The position numbers and the translations under genes were made by a program. Source: JBHENN01 sp046262015 (GTDB taxonomy: Bacteria > Actinomycetota > CADDZG01 > WHSQ01). From it: a stretch of DNA of 45,719 nucleotides. The notes beneath the pieces are model-generated. The model did no database searches and was not told the origin of the DNA. It saw only the letters and a program-made list of their open reading frames with translations. Location of the stretch: positions 1-45,719 of the forward strand of contig JBHENN010000042.1 in NCBI GenBank assembly GCA_046262015.1. The letters are read 5' to 3'. Position 1 is the stretch's first letter. The number at the start of each line of letters is the position of its first letter. Below are positions 32,536 to 40,110 of this stretch, piece after piece.

Positions 32536-32727
32536 ATGGGCGACCCGAAGGTCCTCACGGACGAAGAGATCAAGACCACGTGGACCAGGGGGGCTGCCGC
32601 CGGGCAAGCCATGACGGCCGATCCGGACACCACCGATCCGGACACGACCGACACCGACGGCACCGACGGCGACCCCGGCACGGACGCGGACGCGACCGAC
32701 AGCGACTCGGACACCACGGACAGCTAG
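32536..32727 (+). CDS. 63-residue acidic Asp/Thr-repeat peptide; candidate modified-peptide precursor
   Basis: The N-terminal 26 residues (MGDPKVLTDEEIKTTW then TRGAAAGQAM) look like a structured leader. The remaining 37 residues are almost only Asp, Thr, Gly, Ala, Ser and Pro in D-x-D-x-T-like steps: DPDTT, DPDTT, DTDGT, DGDPGT, DADAT, DSDSD, TTDS. GGGAGG lies 6-7 bases before the ATG. The next gene, an Fe(II)/2-oxoglutarate oxygenase, starts 13 bases downstream. A low-complexity acidic tail next to a hydroxylase gene is a typical arrangement for a ribosomally made, modified peptide, but it could also be a simple disordered protein. No cysteines and no signal peptide. Confidence 0.65.
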   Translation: MGDPKVLTDEEIKTTWTRGAAAGQAMTADPDTTDPDTTDTDGTDGDPGTDADATDSDSDTTDS

Positions 32728-32740
32728 ACCTCTCGTAGTC

Positions 32741-33895
32741 GTGGAGGTCGCGGCGCTCGAGCGCTGCGTCGGCGACGTCGCCCGTTTCCTCGACCGGCAC
32801 TGGGGTCGGGAGCCGCTCCTGTGGCGGTCCTCGGTCGAGCCGGGTTTCGACGACCTCGCCTCCCTGGACGACCTCGACCACATGGTGAGCTCGCTGGGCT
32901 TGTCTGCGTCGAGCCTACGCATGGTCCGCCGCGGGACGACGCTACCCGCGGCGAGGTACACGACCTCGCCGGGTAAGAGAGCGCGGACGAGCGAGCCGCT
33001 CGTCAGCGCGCCCCTGGTCTACGCCCGCTTCTCGGAGGGGGCGACGATCGTCCTGGAGTCGCTCCACCGGTACTGGCGACCGCTGACCGACTTCTGTCGG
33101 GACCTCGAGCTGACGCTCGGGCATCGCCTCCAGGTCAATGCCTACATCACGCCCCCCGGCTCGCAAGGGTTCGACGTGCACCGCGACGACCACGATGTCT
33201 TCGTCATGCAGGTCTGGGGCGCCAAGCACTGGATCGTCTACGACCGGGATCACCCCGACGCGGTGTTGATCGATGAGGAGATCGAACGCGGCTCGGTCCT
33301 CTACATCCCCACGGGGTTCCCCCACGCGGCCACGACCGGATCCAGCGCCTCGGCCCACCTCACCGTGGGGATCCTCACGCACGGCTCCGGCGACGTCGTG
33401 CGGGAGATAGCCAAGCTGGCCGAGAAAGAGCCCGCCTTCCAGGAGCGGTTGCCTCCGGGGGTCGCCGGGGACCCCGTCGCTCTGCGGGCCGTGGTCGAGC
33501 ATCATGTCGAGGAGCTCCGGGGATGGCTCGACAAGCTCGACGTCGACGAGCTCACGCGCCGGGTGGCGCGCCGGGTGAGTTCGACCGCGCAGCCGATCGT
33601 CCATGGTCAGTTGCGCCAGCTCGTTCGGCTCGACGAGCTCGACCTGGACACCGTGGTCGCTCGCCGCCGCGGCTCTACCTGCCTCCTCTATCCCCGGGAC
33701 GATGCGCTCACGGTCTTTCTCGCCGACCGCGAGCTCGAGATGCCGCGCGCGGGCGAAGAGGCGATGCGGCGGATCGCGGGACTCGACCGCTTCCGTGTCG
33801 GCGACCTGCACGATCTCCTCACCCCGGAGAGTTCGCTCGTCCTCGTGCGGCGGTTGATACGAGAGGGGCTGCTCGAGGTAGTTCTTGAAGGCTGA
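32741..33895 (+). CDS. JmjC-domain Fe(II)/2-oxoglutarate oxygenase (ribosomal-oxygenase-like)
   Basis: 384 residues from GTG 32741. The JmjC barrel carries the iron triad His147-x-Asp149 (FDVHRDDHDVFVMQVWGAKHW) and distal His195 (YIPTGFPHAATT), with the RLQVNAYITPPG strand ahead; the layout matches the NO66/MINA53/YcfD group that hydroxylates ribosomal proteins. A helical dimerisation region (about 225-285) and a C-terminal winged-helix part (about 290-384) follow, as in that group. It hydroxylates an amino-acid side chain, using O2 and 2-oxoglutarate. Possible targets: a ribosomal protein, or the acidic peptide encoded 13 bases upstream. The next gene overlaps its end by 11 bases. Confidence 0.88.
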   Translation: MEVAALERCVGDVARFLDRHWGREPLLWRSSVEPGFDDLASLDDLDHMVSSLGLSASSLRMVRRGTTLPAARYTTSPGKRARTSEPLVSAPLVYARFSEGATIVLESLHRYWRPLTDFCRDLELTLGHRLQVNAYITPPGSQGFDVHRDDHDVFVMQVWGAKHWIVYDRDHPDAVLIDEEIERGSVLYIPTGFPHAATTGSSASAHLTVGILTHGSGDVVREIAKLAEKEPAFQERLPPGVAGDPVALRAVVEHHVEELRGWLDKLDVDELTRRVARRVSSTAQPIVHGQLRQLVRLDELDLDTVVARRRGSTCLLYPRDDALTVFLADRELEMPRAGEEAMRRIAGLDRFRVGDLHDLLTPESSLVLVRRLIREGLLEVVLEG

Positions 33896-34790
33896 GCGCC
33901 TTCGCTGCGCGGATGCCGCCGACACCCGCCGGGAACCGATCTTCGCTACCGCCTCGTTCGTCCGGAGGTGGCTTCTGGTCGAGCAGCCGGGGTCGTGGGG
34001 ACGAGACGCGCTCACTCAGAGTCGGTTCCCGGAGCGAGTCGCGCAAGAGCTCCGGCAGCGCGCCCGGCGCGCCGGCGTCCGCGTGGTCCTCATCCGCAGG
34101 GGCGTCCGGTTCTCATCCGAGAAGCGCCAGTGCTACTTCGTGCGCACGGGCGAGCGCGACGTGTACCAATCGCACCTCGCCCTCGACCGTGTCGACGAGC
34201 TGCTCGATGTCGATCTCTCCCCGATGCGGGAGGGAGGGTCCGTCGTCGGCGCCGACGAACGGGCTGCCCCGGTGTTCCTGGTGTGCACCCACGGCCGCCA
34301 CGATGCCTGCTGCTCGATCCGAGGCAACCAGGTGTCGCGGATCGCGTGTGCCCAGCCGGGCTTCGATGCATGGGAGTGCTCCCACATCGGTGGCGATCGT
34401 TTCGCTGCGAACCTCGTGTGCTTTCCGCACGGCATCTATTACGGACGGGTTGGCTCGCACGACGTGCCCACCTTGATGCAGAGCTACGCGCGGGGAACTC
34501 TGGCACTCGAGCACTACCGCGGCCGCTGTTGTTACCCGTTCCCGGTCCAGGCGGCCGAGTATTTCGCGCGGCGCGCCGCCGGCAGCGTAGGCGTCGACGA
34601 TCTCTCGCTGGTGGACGCCGCGCCGACACCGACCGGGTTGGTCGCAGCGTTCTCGGTCGGTCCGGGTGGGCGCGCCGATGTCGAGGTGCGGGTCACCGAC
34701 CGTGGCGACTTCCGCCTGACGTGTGATGCGACCCGCACGCATCCGATACCGCGCTACGACCTGGTGTCGTGCGTCCTCACGCCGGGCTGA
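33885..34790 (+). CDS. Sucrase/ferredoxin-like protein (thioredoxin-like 2Fe-2S, Suc_Fer)
   Basis: 301 residues from TTG 33885 (GAGG 6 bases upstream, inside the JmjC gene). The C-terminal half holds the Suc_Fer signature: FLVCTHGRHDACCSIRGN, then WECSHIGGDRFAANLVCFP, with the cysteines and histidine expected to bind a 2Fe-2S cluster in a thioredoxin-like fold. Members are called sucrase/ferredoxin-like for historical reasons and lack known enzymatic activity. An electron-transfer role is likely. The 11-base overlap with the oxygenase gene implies coupled translation, so it may supply electrons to keep the oxygenase iron reduced (inference). Cytoplasmic. Confidence 0.88.
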   Translation: MKAERLRCADAADTRREPIFATASFVRRWLLVEQPGSWGRDALTQSRFPERVAQELRQRARRAGVRVVLIRRGVRFSSEKRQCYFVRTGERDVYQSHLALDRVDELLDVDLSPMREGGSVVGADERAAPVFLVCTHGRHDACCSIRGNQVSRIACAQPGFDAWECSHIGGDRFAANLVCFPHGIYYGRVGSHDVPTLMQSYARGTLALEHYRGRCCYPFPVQAAEYFARRAAGSVGVDDLSLVDAAPTPTGLVAAFSVGPGGRADVEVRVTDRGDFRLTCDATRTHPIPRYDLVSCVLTPG

Positions 34791-34828
34791 CCGCCCAGCG
34801 CGGGCAGGCCCGCGCCGGAACCTCTCGC

Positions 34829-34834
34829 TAGCAT
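34829..34834 (+). promoter_or_regulatory. Putative -10 box of the F420 oxidoreductase-like gene
   Basis: TAGCAT, giving a leader of about 44 bases that contains GGGAGGG before GTG 34885. Confidence 0.35.
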
Positions 34835-34884
34835 GACCGCGACGTCGCCTCTAGGACGGCGCCGACGAGTCGGGAGGGAGCTTT

Positions 34885-35604
34885 GTGAAGATCGGTGTTC
34901 TGGGGACCGGGGTGGTCGGCAGGACGATAGCGGGCAAGGTCGCCGAGCTGGGGCAGGCCACCGTCGTCGGCACCCGCGATCCCGACGCGCTCCGGGCTCG
35001 AGCCGAGCCGGACTTCATGGGGAACCCTCCGTTCTCACAATGGCACGCGCAACACCAGGACGTGGGGGTTGCGGTCTTCGCCGACGCTGCGGCTCACGGC
35101 GAGGTCGTGGTGAACGCGACCGGCGGCATGGCCTCGCTCGATGCTCTTCGCGCGGCGAGGGAGGAGAACCTGAAGGGGAAGGTCGTGGTCGATATCGCGA
35201 ATCCCCTCGACTTCTCGGGCGGGATGCCGCCGAGCCTCTCGGTGTGCAACACCGATTCTCTGGGAGAGCAGATCCAGCAGGCATTCCCCGAGGCGCGCGT
35301 CGTCAAGACCCTGAACACGGTCACGGCTGCCGTCATGGTGGACCCGGGCCTCGTGGCGGGCGGGCAGCACGCTATCTTCGTGGGCGGCAACGACGCCGAC
35401 GCGAAGTCCGAGGTGACGGAGATCCTGCAGGAGTGGTTCGGATGGAAGCAGGTGATCGACCTCGGCGACATCACCGCGGCGCGCGCTATGGAGATGTACC
35501 TGCCGCTATGGCTCCGCCTCTTCGGCGTGCTGGGGAACCCCATGTTCAACGTCGCGGTAGTAGCAGATCCTCCCTATGCGGGATCGGTGCGAACCGGGTC
35601 GTGA
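34885..35604 (+). CDS. NADPH-dependent F420 reductase-like / NAD(P)-binding oxidoreductase
   Basis: 239 residues from GTG 34885, with GGGAGGG upstream. N-terminal Rossmann motif VLGTGVVGRTIAGKVAELG followed by VVGTRDPD (the NADPH-specific second loop), then DIANPLDFSGGMPPSLSV and VVKTLNTV, both signatures of the F420:NADPH oxidoreductase (Npd/NADP_oxidored_2) group. The C-terminal helical part (ITAARAMEMYLPLWLRLFGV) matches relatives. It may transfer hydride between NADPH and a deazaflavin; related proteins act on other substrates, so cofactor F420 use is unproven. Convergent with the deacetylase gene. Confidence 0.85.
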   Translation: MKIGVLGTGVVGRTIAGKVAELGQATVVGTRDPDALRARAEPDFMGNPPFSQWHAQHQDVGVAVFADAAAHGEVVVNATGGMASLDALRAAREENLKGKVVVDIANPLDFSGGMPPSLSVCNTDSLGEQIQQAFPEARVVKTLNTVTAAVMVDPGLVAGGQHAIFVGGNDADAKSEVTEILQEWFGWKQVIDLGDITAARAMEMYLPLWLRLFGVLGNPMFNVAVVADPPYAGSVRTGS

Positions 35605-35626
35605 GCGAGTGGGCTTGCCGCCGCAT

Positions 35627-37249
35627 CTAGCGGTATCCCCCGGCCCGCAAGAAGGTGTGTAAGTCCACCGGGCGGAGGTTCTTCTGGGATAGCCCGCGCA
35701 GGATCGCCGGAAGCGCAGAGGCCGTCCTGTCGAGCACGTGAAGGAGGACGATGCTCCCCGGCCGCACCTCCGCCAACACACGCCCCGCTATGACCCCCGG
35801 TGACGAGGTGGCCCAATCGAGGGAGTCGACGTCCCACATGATCACTCGCCCGTGGCCGGTAGCGCCGGCACCCGCGAGGACGTTGCGGTCGTAGGCGCCG
35901 TAAGCGGGACGGTAGAGAGGCGCGGTCGTATCTCGAGCCATCTCCCACCACAGGCGGTCATCGGAGCGGATCCTCCACTCCGTGTCGGACCGGGATCGCC
36001 CCGCCAGGACCGCGTGGTCCCACCCATGCGCTCCGATCGCATGACCGCGCCGAACCGTTCGCCGCACGATCTCCCCGGCCCCCCTGATCTGGGCGCCGGA
36101 GCAGAAGAAGGTGGCTTCGACGTTGCCCGCCGCCAGGGTGCTGAGTATCCGGTTCCAGGGGGGGACCGAATTGCAGTCGTCGAACGTGAGCGCGACGAGT
36201 CGGCCCACGCCGTTCAGGCGTTTGAAGACGCGGGCGGTCACCGGACGGCGCATCCGCCATCGCGTGGCGCGCGACTTCCTCACGTTCCCTGCGTCGTCCC
36301 GGACGCGCACGCGAGCCGTGTACAGGCCGGGGTAGAGGACATCCCCGTTGCGGTAGCGGGTGCGATAGCGGATCTCGCCGGCGCTCCCCCCGCGGCGGGT
36401 GCGGCGAGCGAACACCCCGATGCGATCAGCGATCTTCAAGGTGGCCACGAGCTCCGTCGCCCGGTCGCGAAGTCGGTAGTCGGCGACCAGGACACCGGCT
36501 CTCGTGAAGATTCGGGGCCCGATCCGCAGCGAGCGGATGCGCGGAGGTCGGGTGTCCCCGACGACCGCCTCGCTCGCGCTCGCCGTCAAGCCCGCACCGT
36601 CCACCGCGGTTGCTCGTACGGTGTAGCCACCGTCGGGCAACCGCTGCCCGTCGGCCCGGCCGTTCCACTCGGCGGCGAGCTTCGTTGCCATGGTCGCCGT
36701 GGTCCAGCTCCTGCGCACGATCCCGTCACCGTCGAGGACCTCGAGCGTTTGCCACGCCGGCTCGTTCGAGAACGCTTCGAGTACGGTCTTGTCCTTCCTC
36801 CCATCTGCGTTTGGCGAGAACACGTCGAGCGAGACCCGCACCGAGGCGACCGGCGCAGAGTTGTCCACCGTGACGCTCGAGTGGTCCGAAGCCTCCGATG
36901 CGCCGTCGGTCGCGACCGCCCGCACGATCGCCGGCCCCGAGTAACCGCCCGTCTGCCACGTGGCCGTCCAGCCGTCGGCGGCCGTGTCGTCGGTCCCGAT
37001 CGGGGTCCAGGTCGTGCCGCCGTCGGTGGACACGGCGAAGCGCACCTCCGTCGTCCCTTCACTGGCGTGCGCCGCGATCTGAACGTCGCCGGTCACCACG
37101 GCACCCTCGGGTGGGCTCGTGATGACGACCGACAACGGGGAGGACCCGCGGACCTCGCGCGCGGATGCGACCGACGTCAACGGACCGCCCACAAGGACCA
37201 TGAGAGCGATAGCCGTCCTAAGCGTCGCTCTGACGGGCGCTGCCTTCAT
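35627..37249 (-). CDS. Secreted polysaccharide deacetylase with Ig-like modules
   Basis: 540 residues. Signal peptide (VRATLRTAIALMVLVGGPLTSVASA), an Ig-like module with PPEGAVVTGDVQIAAHASEG, a FlgD-like/Ig module (FSPNADGRKDKT, then WNGRADGQRLPDGGYTVRA) and a third beta module (about 235-330), ending in a NodB catalytic domain (about 345-540): motif 1 TFDDC, motif 2 HGWDH (HxxxH zinc site), motif 3 RPAYG, motif 4 DSLDW and motif 5 LLH. It removes acetyl groups from peptidoglycan or another wall polysaccharide. TFDDC in place of the common TFDDG is odd. Divergent from an M15 peptidase, 52 bases apart. Confidence 0.88.
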   Translation of the reverse strand: MKAAPVRATLRTAIALMVLVGGPLTSVASAREVRGSSPLSVVITSPPEGAVVTGDVQIAAHASEGTTEVRFAVSTDGGTTWTPIGTDDTAADGWTATWQTGGYSGPAIVRAVATDGASEASDHSSVTVDNSAPVASVRVSLDVFSPNADGRKDKTVLEAFSNEPAWQTLEVLDGDGIVRRSWTTATMATKLAAEWNGRADGQRLPDGGYTVRATAVDGAGLTASASEAVVGDTRPPRIRSLRIGPRIFTRAGVLVADYRLRDRATELVATLKIADRIGVFARRTRRGGSAGEIRYRTRYRNGDVLYPGLYTARVRVRDDAGNVRKSRATRWRMRRPVTARVFKRLNGVGRLVALTFDDCNSVPPWNRILSTLAAGNVEATFFCSGAQIRGAGEIVRRTVRRGHAIGAHGWDHAVLAGRSRSDTEWRIRSDDRLWWEMARDTTAPLYRPAYGAYDRNVLAGAGATGHGRVIMWDVDSLDWATSSPGVIAGRVLAEVRPGSIVLLHVLDRTASALPAILRGLSQKNLRPVDLHTFLRAGGYR

Positions 37250-37301
37250 CGAGGATGTCCCACTTCATGTCGGAAGATACCCAAATCAGATGGGAGTAGG
37301 G

Positions 37302-37916
37302 GTGGACGTCCGGCGAAAGATGATGGTCGCGGCGGCGGCCGGGTTGATCCTCGTCGTGGGTGCCGTGCTCGTGTTCCGGGATCGCCCGAGAAGTCCGGTG
37401 CCCCCTCAGGAGATACGCGGCTCTTCGGCGTGGGCCCGGGAGCACTACGGCGATCCCGATGCTCGCGGTTTCAAGAAGCGGAACATCGTCACGATCGAGT
37501 TCCTGGGTCGCACGATGTTCGTTCATGAGAAGGCGGCGCGCCACTTCCTCCGTCTCGAGAGGTTGTTCGAGGCACGCGCGCCCGAGTACGCCGCGGCCGT
37601 GGCGACCGGACCTCTCGACGATTGGAGCTACCAGAACAGACCGGTGCGCGGTGAGGTCGGCGGGAAATCCAACCATGCCTTCGGGCTCGCCATCGACGTC
37701 AACGCGCTGACGAACGTGCTCGGCACCGAGGGGAACATGCCGGTGGAGGTCGTCCGCCAGTGGGAGATCGAGGGAGGCGACTGGGGCGGCGACTGGAGCC
37801 GTCCCGACCCGATGCACTTCCAGACCCACCTCACCCCGGCAGAGATCGTTGACCGCTATCACGCCGACGGCACGCCGAGGGAGTGGTACCTGCAGGAGCT
37901 CGTGGGCGGCGGGTAG
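37302..37916 (+). CDS. M15-family D-Ala-D-Ala carboxypeptidase / endopeptidase
   Basis: 204 residues from GTG 37302 (GGGAG 5 bases upstream; ATG 37290 is possible). Short N-terminal membrane anchor (KMMVAAAAGLILVVGAVLVF), then a peptidase domain. Zinc ligands: SNHAFGLAIDVN (His and Asp of the S-x-H-x-x-G-x-A-x-D motif) and DPMHFQ (third His; Gln follows where Glu is common). GGDWGGDWSRPDPMHF fits the M15_4 L-Ala-D-Glu/D-Ala peptidase subgroup, in which an Asp in this stretch is catalytic. It should trim peptidoglycan stem peptides outside the membrane. Divergent pairing with the polysaccharide deacetylase suggests joint wall remodelling. Confidence 0.85.
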   Translation: MDVRRKMMVAAAAGLILVVGAVLVFRDRPRSPVPPQEIRGSSAWAREHYGDPDARGFKKRNIVTIEFLGRTMFVHEKAARHFLRLERLFEARAPEYAAAVATGPLDDWSYQNRPVRGEVGGKSNHAFGLAIDVNALTNVLGTEGNMPVEVVRQWEIEGGDWGGDWSRPDPMHFQTHLTPAEIVDRYHADGTPREWYLQELVGGG

Positions 37917-37938
37917 CAGGCACGGGCGCGACCCCGGC

Positions 37939-37944
37939 TAAGCT
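37939..37944 (+). promoter_or_regulatory. -10 box (leaderless) of the DUF2277 gene
   Basis: TAAGCT ends 6 bases before ATG 37951. Confidence 0.5.
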
Positions 37945-37950
37945 CGTGCT

Positions 37951-38178
37951 ATGTGCAGAAGCATCAAGACCTTGCGAACCACGGAGCACGACGTCAGCGA
38001 GGAAGAGATCGAAGCGGCCGCGTTGCAGTACGTGCGCAAGATCTCCGGATACCGCACACCGTCGCGCGCCAACGAAGAGGTGTTCGCCCGGGCGGTCCAG
38101 GACATAGCGGCGGCGTCGCGCCGGTTGCTCGACGAGCTCGTCGTGGGTTCGAGGCCCCGGGTCGCATCTCGCTCCTGA
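37951..38178 (+). CDS. DUF2277 family protein
   Basis: 75 residues, all-helical. It starts MCRSIKTLR and contains EEEIEAAALQYVRKISGYRT and PSRANEEVFARAVQDIA, the diagnostic DUF2277 blocks. The conserved second-residue Cys (MCRxIKTL) is present. The function of the family is unknown; it is widespread in actinobacteria and proteobacteria. No ribosome-binding site: the message is probably leaderless. Confidence 0.92.
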   Translation: MCRSIKTLRTTEHDVSEEEIEAAALQYVRKISGYRTPSRANEEVFARAVQDIAAASRRLLDELVVGSRPRVASRS

Positions 38179-38235
38179 CCCGATCGCCGACTGGGTGTTC
38201 CCCTACATATAGAGCGCGCCATCACCCTCTCGGCT

Positions 38236-38241
38236 TAAGGT
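38236..38241 (+). promoter_or_regulatory. -10 box (leaderless) of the methyltransferase gene
   Basis: TAAGGT ends 6 bases before GTG 38248. Confidence 0.5.
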
Positions 38242-38247
38242 CGACGC

Positions 38248-39060
38248 GTGACGGATCGAGAGCGCGTGGCGCGGGAGACGGCCGCCGTCTTCGGGCGCGC
38301 CGCACCTACCTACGACACCGTCATCCCGTTCTTCGCACACTTCGGAGCCCTCCTCGTAGAGCGGGCGCGGCTCGAGCCCGGTGAGACGGTGCTCGACATC
38401 GGGTCCGGCCGCGGGGCCAGCGCGCTCCGGGCGGCGGAGAGCGTCGGCGACCAGGGGCGCGTGGTCGCCACGGACCTGTCTTTCGAGATGGTCGTACTGA
38501 TCGAGCAAACCAGGGACCGGCGTGGCCTGACGAACCTGACGGCTGTCGTCGCCGACGCCCACGATCTCGGGTTCGACGGCGGATTCGACGTCGTGCTTTC
38601 CGGCGCCGTCCTGCATCTCGTCCCCGACCCGGCGGCGATGGCCGCGTCGATCCACCGCGCCCTCCGTCCCGACGGGAGGTTCGTCGTCTCGTACCCCACC
38701 GGCGGGGGAGAGCGGTGGAACTTCTTCGGCAACGTGCTCCGCAGCTTCGCCCGGCGGGCCGCGCGCCCGCTGGACCCGCCACCGGCTTCGCCTCCCGATC
38801 TCCTCACGGTGCTGCGAGAGGCGGGCTTCGAGGATCTCGCCTCCACGGAAGAGTCCGGCGACTTCGTGTTCGAGGACGAGCACGAGTGGTGGCGATGGGT
38901 GTGGAGCACGGGTATGCGGGGGCGTCTCGAGGCGTTCGACGACGACGTCCTGAACGAGGTGCGCGCCGAGATGCTGCGAGAGGTCGCCGCTCTGGGTGGC
39001 CCGGGCGGCATCCCCCTCCACCAGACGGTGCGCTTCATCTCCGGTCGGCGCGCGGGCTAA
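38248..39060 (+). CDS. Class I SAM-dependent methyltransferase
   Basis: 270 residues. Entry motif AAPTYDTVIPFFAHFGALLV, then Rossmann motif I VLDIGSGRGASALRA, motif II end VATDLSFEMV, the acidic loop VVADAHDLGF and motif IV FDVVLSGAVLHLVPD, then RALRPDGRFVVSYP; the order is that of UbiE/Coq5-like small-molecule methyltransferases. The C-terminal insert (RRAARPLDPPPASPPD and the VFEDEHEWWRWVWSTG helix) probably forms the substrate lid. Target unknown. Convergent with the ferritin-like gene (7 bases). Confidence 0.88.
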   Translation: MTDRERVARETAAVFGRAAPTYDTVIPFFAHFGALLVERARLEPGETVLDIGSGRGASALRAAESVGDQGRVVATDLSFEMVVLIEQTRDRRGLTNLTAVVADAHDLGFDGGFDVVLSGAVLHLVPDPAAMAASIHRALRPDGRFVVSYPTGGGERWNFFGNVLRSFARRAARPLDPPPASPPDLLTVLREAGFEDLASTEESGDFVFEDEHEWWRWVWSTGMRGRLEAFDDDVLNEVRAEMLREVAALGGPGGIPLHQTVRFISGRRAG

Positions 39061-39067
39061 GGAGCGA

Positions 39068-39505
39068 TCAGCGCCCGAGCGTCCGCTGAAGGAAGTCGAC
39101 CTGCTCCTGCTTCCTCATGAGCATGTGCTCCATGAGGTGCTCGAGCGCTTCCGAGCGCGCCTCCTGACCGGTCTCGGGGATCACGGCATGCAGCGCCCCG
39201 AGTACCTCGCCCTCGTAGTCGATCAACCCCTCGATCCCCGCGGCCGACGGGTCGAACGGCTCGAACGGAGCCACCTCGGTGGTCGGCCTGCCGCCGAGGG
39301 CCGCCAGCTTCTCGATCAACCTGCGAGCGTCGTCGAGCTCGAGCTTGCCGAACTCCTCGAACTTGACGCTCAGGGCCTGGAAGTCGATCCCGGTCGCCGA
39401 ACCGGCGGCCCACGTGAACAGGGCCGCCGACCGGAGCTGCAGGGGTATCGCTCGGTTCAAGAGCTCCGTCACCTTGTCCACGTTCATCTTGTCGTCGTCG
39501 GCCAT
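39068..39505 (-). CDS. Ferritin-like protein (bacterioferritin-related)
   Basis: 145 residues, four-helix bundle pattern. Helix 1: VTELLNRAIPLQLRSAALFT; helix 2: FEEFGKLELDDARRLIEKLA; a long loop (GGRPTTEVAPFEPFD); then helices 3-4 with EALEHLMEHMLMRKQEQVDF. E-x-x-H at the end of helix 4 (EHLMEHM) resembles a di-iron site, but helix 1 lacks the clear E-x6-Y of true bacterioferritins, so iron oxidation is uncertain. GGAAGGAG precedes the ATG. Possibly co-transcribed with the VOC gene upstream (119-base gap). Confidence 0.75.
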   Translation of the reverse strand: MADDDKMNVDKVTELLNRAIPLQLRSAALFTWAAGSATGIDFQALSVKFEEFGKLELDDARRLIEKLAALGGRPTTEVAPFEPFDPSAAGIEGLIDYEGEVLGALHAVIPETGQEARSEALEHLMEHMLMRKQEQVDFLQRTLGR

Positions 39506-39624
39506 CGAGGCTCCTTCCGGGAGGGTTGCGCTTATGTGCTTGTGGGTCGGCGGTTCGTGCCCACCATTCCCCGGAAGCTCGCACCCATGCGCCCGCAGCC
39601 CGCACCCAGACCCCGGCGCATTCC

Positions 39625-40017
39625 TCAGGTGCCGGTGCCCGCGTGCCTCGTCATCGCGTCCGGGCGCGACTGCTGGAGCAGGCCGATCCGGTTGCCGCTG
39701 GGGTCGCTCAGCAGGAGGCACGGGCCGTCGGGCACCTCGACACGCCGGTCCTCGCCCGACCATCCCGCGGCGCTCAGCTGCTCGACGGCACGGTCGAGAT
39801 CGTCGACGGCCCAGATGCACAGGACGCCGGGCGCAGGCTCGTGGTCGGCGAGCACCACGAGCGGGCCGTCGCCGAGCGCCACCGCGGCGACCTCCGCCTC
39901 GAAGGCGCGCGCTCGCCACACGACCGCGCCGCCGAGGAGATCGCGATAGAAGCCGAGGTCGCGCTCGACGTCGGACGAGCCCATGTACAGGTAAACGAGG
40001 CGACCGCGCTCGAGCAT
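39625..40017 (-). CDS. VOC-superfamily (glyoxalase/bleomycin-resistance-like) protein
   Basis: 130 residues, one complete VOC fold with two beta-alpha-beta-beta-beta halves: RLVYLYMGSSDVERDLGFYRDLLGG at the start (DxxFYRDxLGG motif) and LCIWAVDDLDRAVEQLSAAG then LLSDPSGNRIGLLQQ (DPxGNxIGLLQ motif) at the end. Enzymes of this type bind a metal and act on diverse small molecules; substrate unknown. ATG 40017 follows a TAACCT -10 box by 7 bases (leaderless). Confidence 0.88.
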   Translation of the reverse strand: MLERGRLVYLYMGSSDVERDLGFYRDLLGGAVVWRARAFEAEVAAVALGDGPLVVLADHEPAPGVLCIWAVDDLDRAVEQLSAAGWSGEDRRVEVPDGPCLLLSDPSGNRIGLLQQSRPDAMTRHAGTGT

Positions 40018-40024
40018 CGCCGCG

Positions 40025-40030
40025 AGGTTA
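40025..40030 (-). promoter_or_regulatory. -10 box (leaderless) of the VOC gene
   Basis: TAACCT on the minus strand, 7 bases before ATG 40017. Confidence 0.5.
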
Positions 40031-40110
40031 TCGCCGTAGTCAGGGGGCAGGAGGGGTCCGTGCGGGGGCGAACCTGAGGGACACGGCCCTAAGGAAGGAA
40101 GGACCTCCGC

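Noticed and set aside
32620..32725. Short DNA repeats that might suggest a CRISPR-like or satellite array
   Set aside because: The repeats are in frame, encode the Asp/Thr tail and have no spacer structure.
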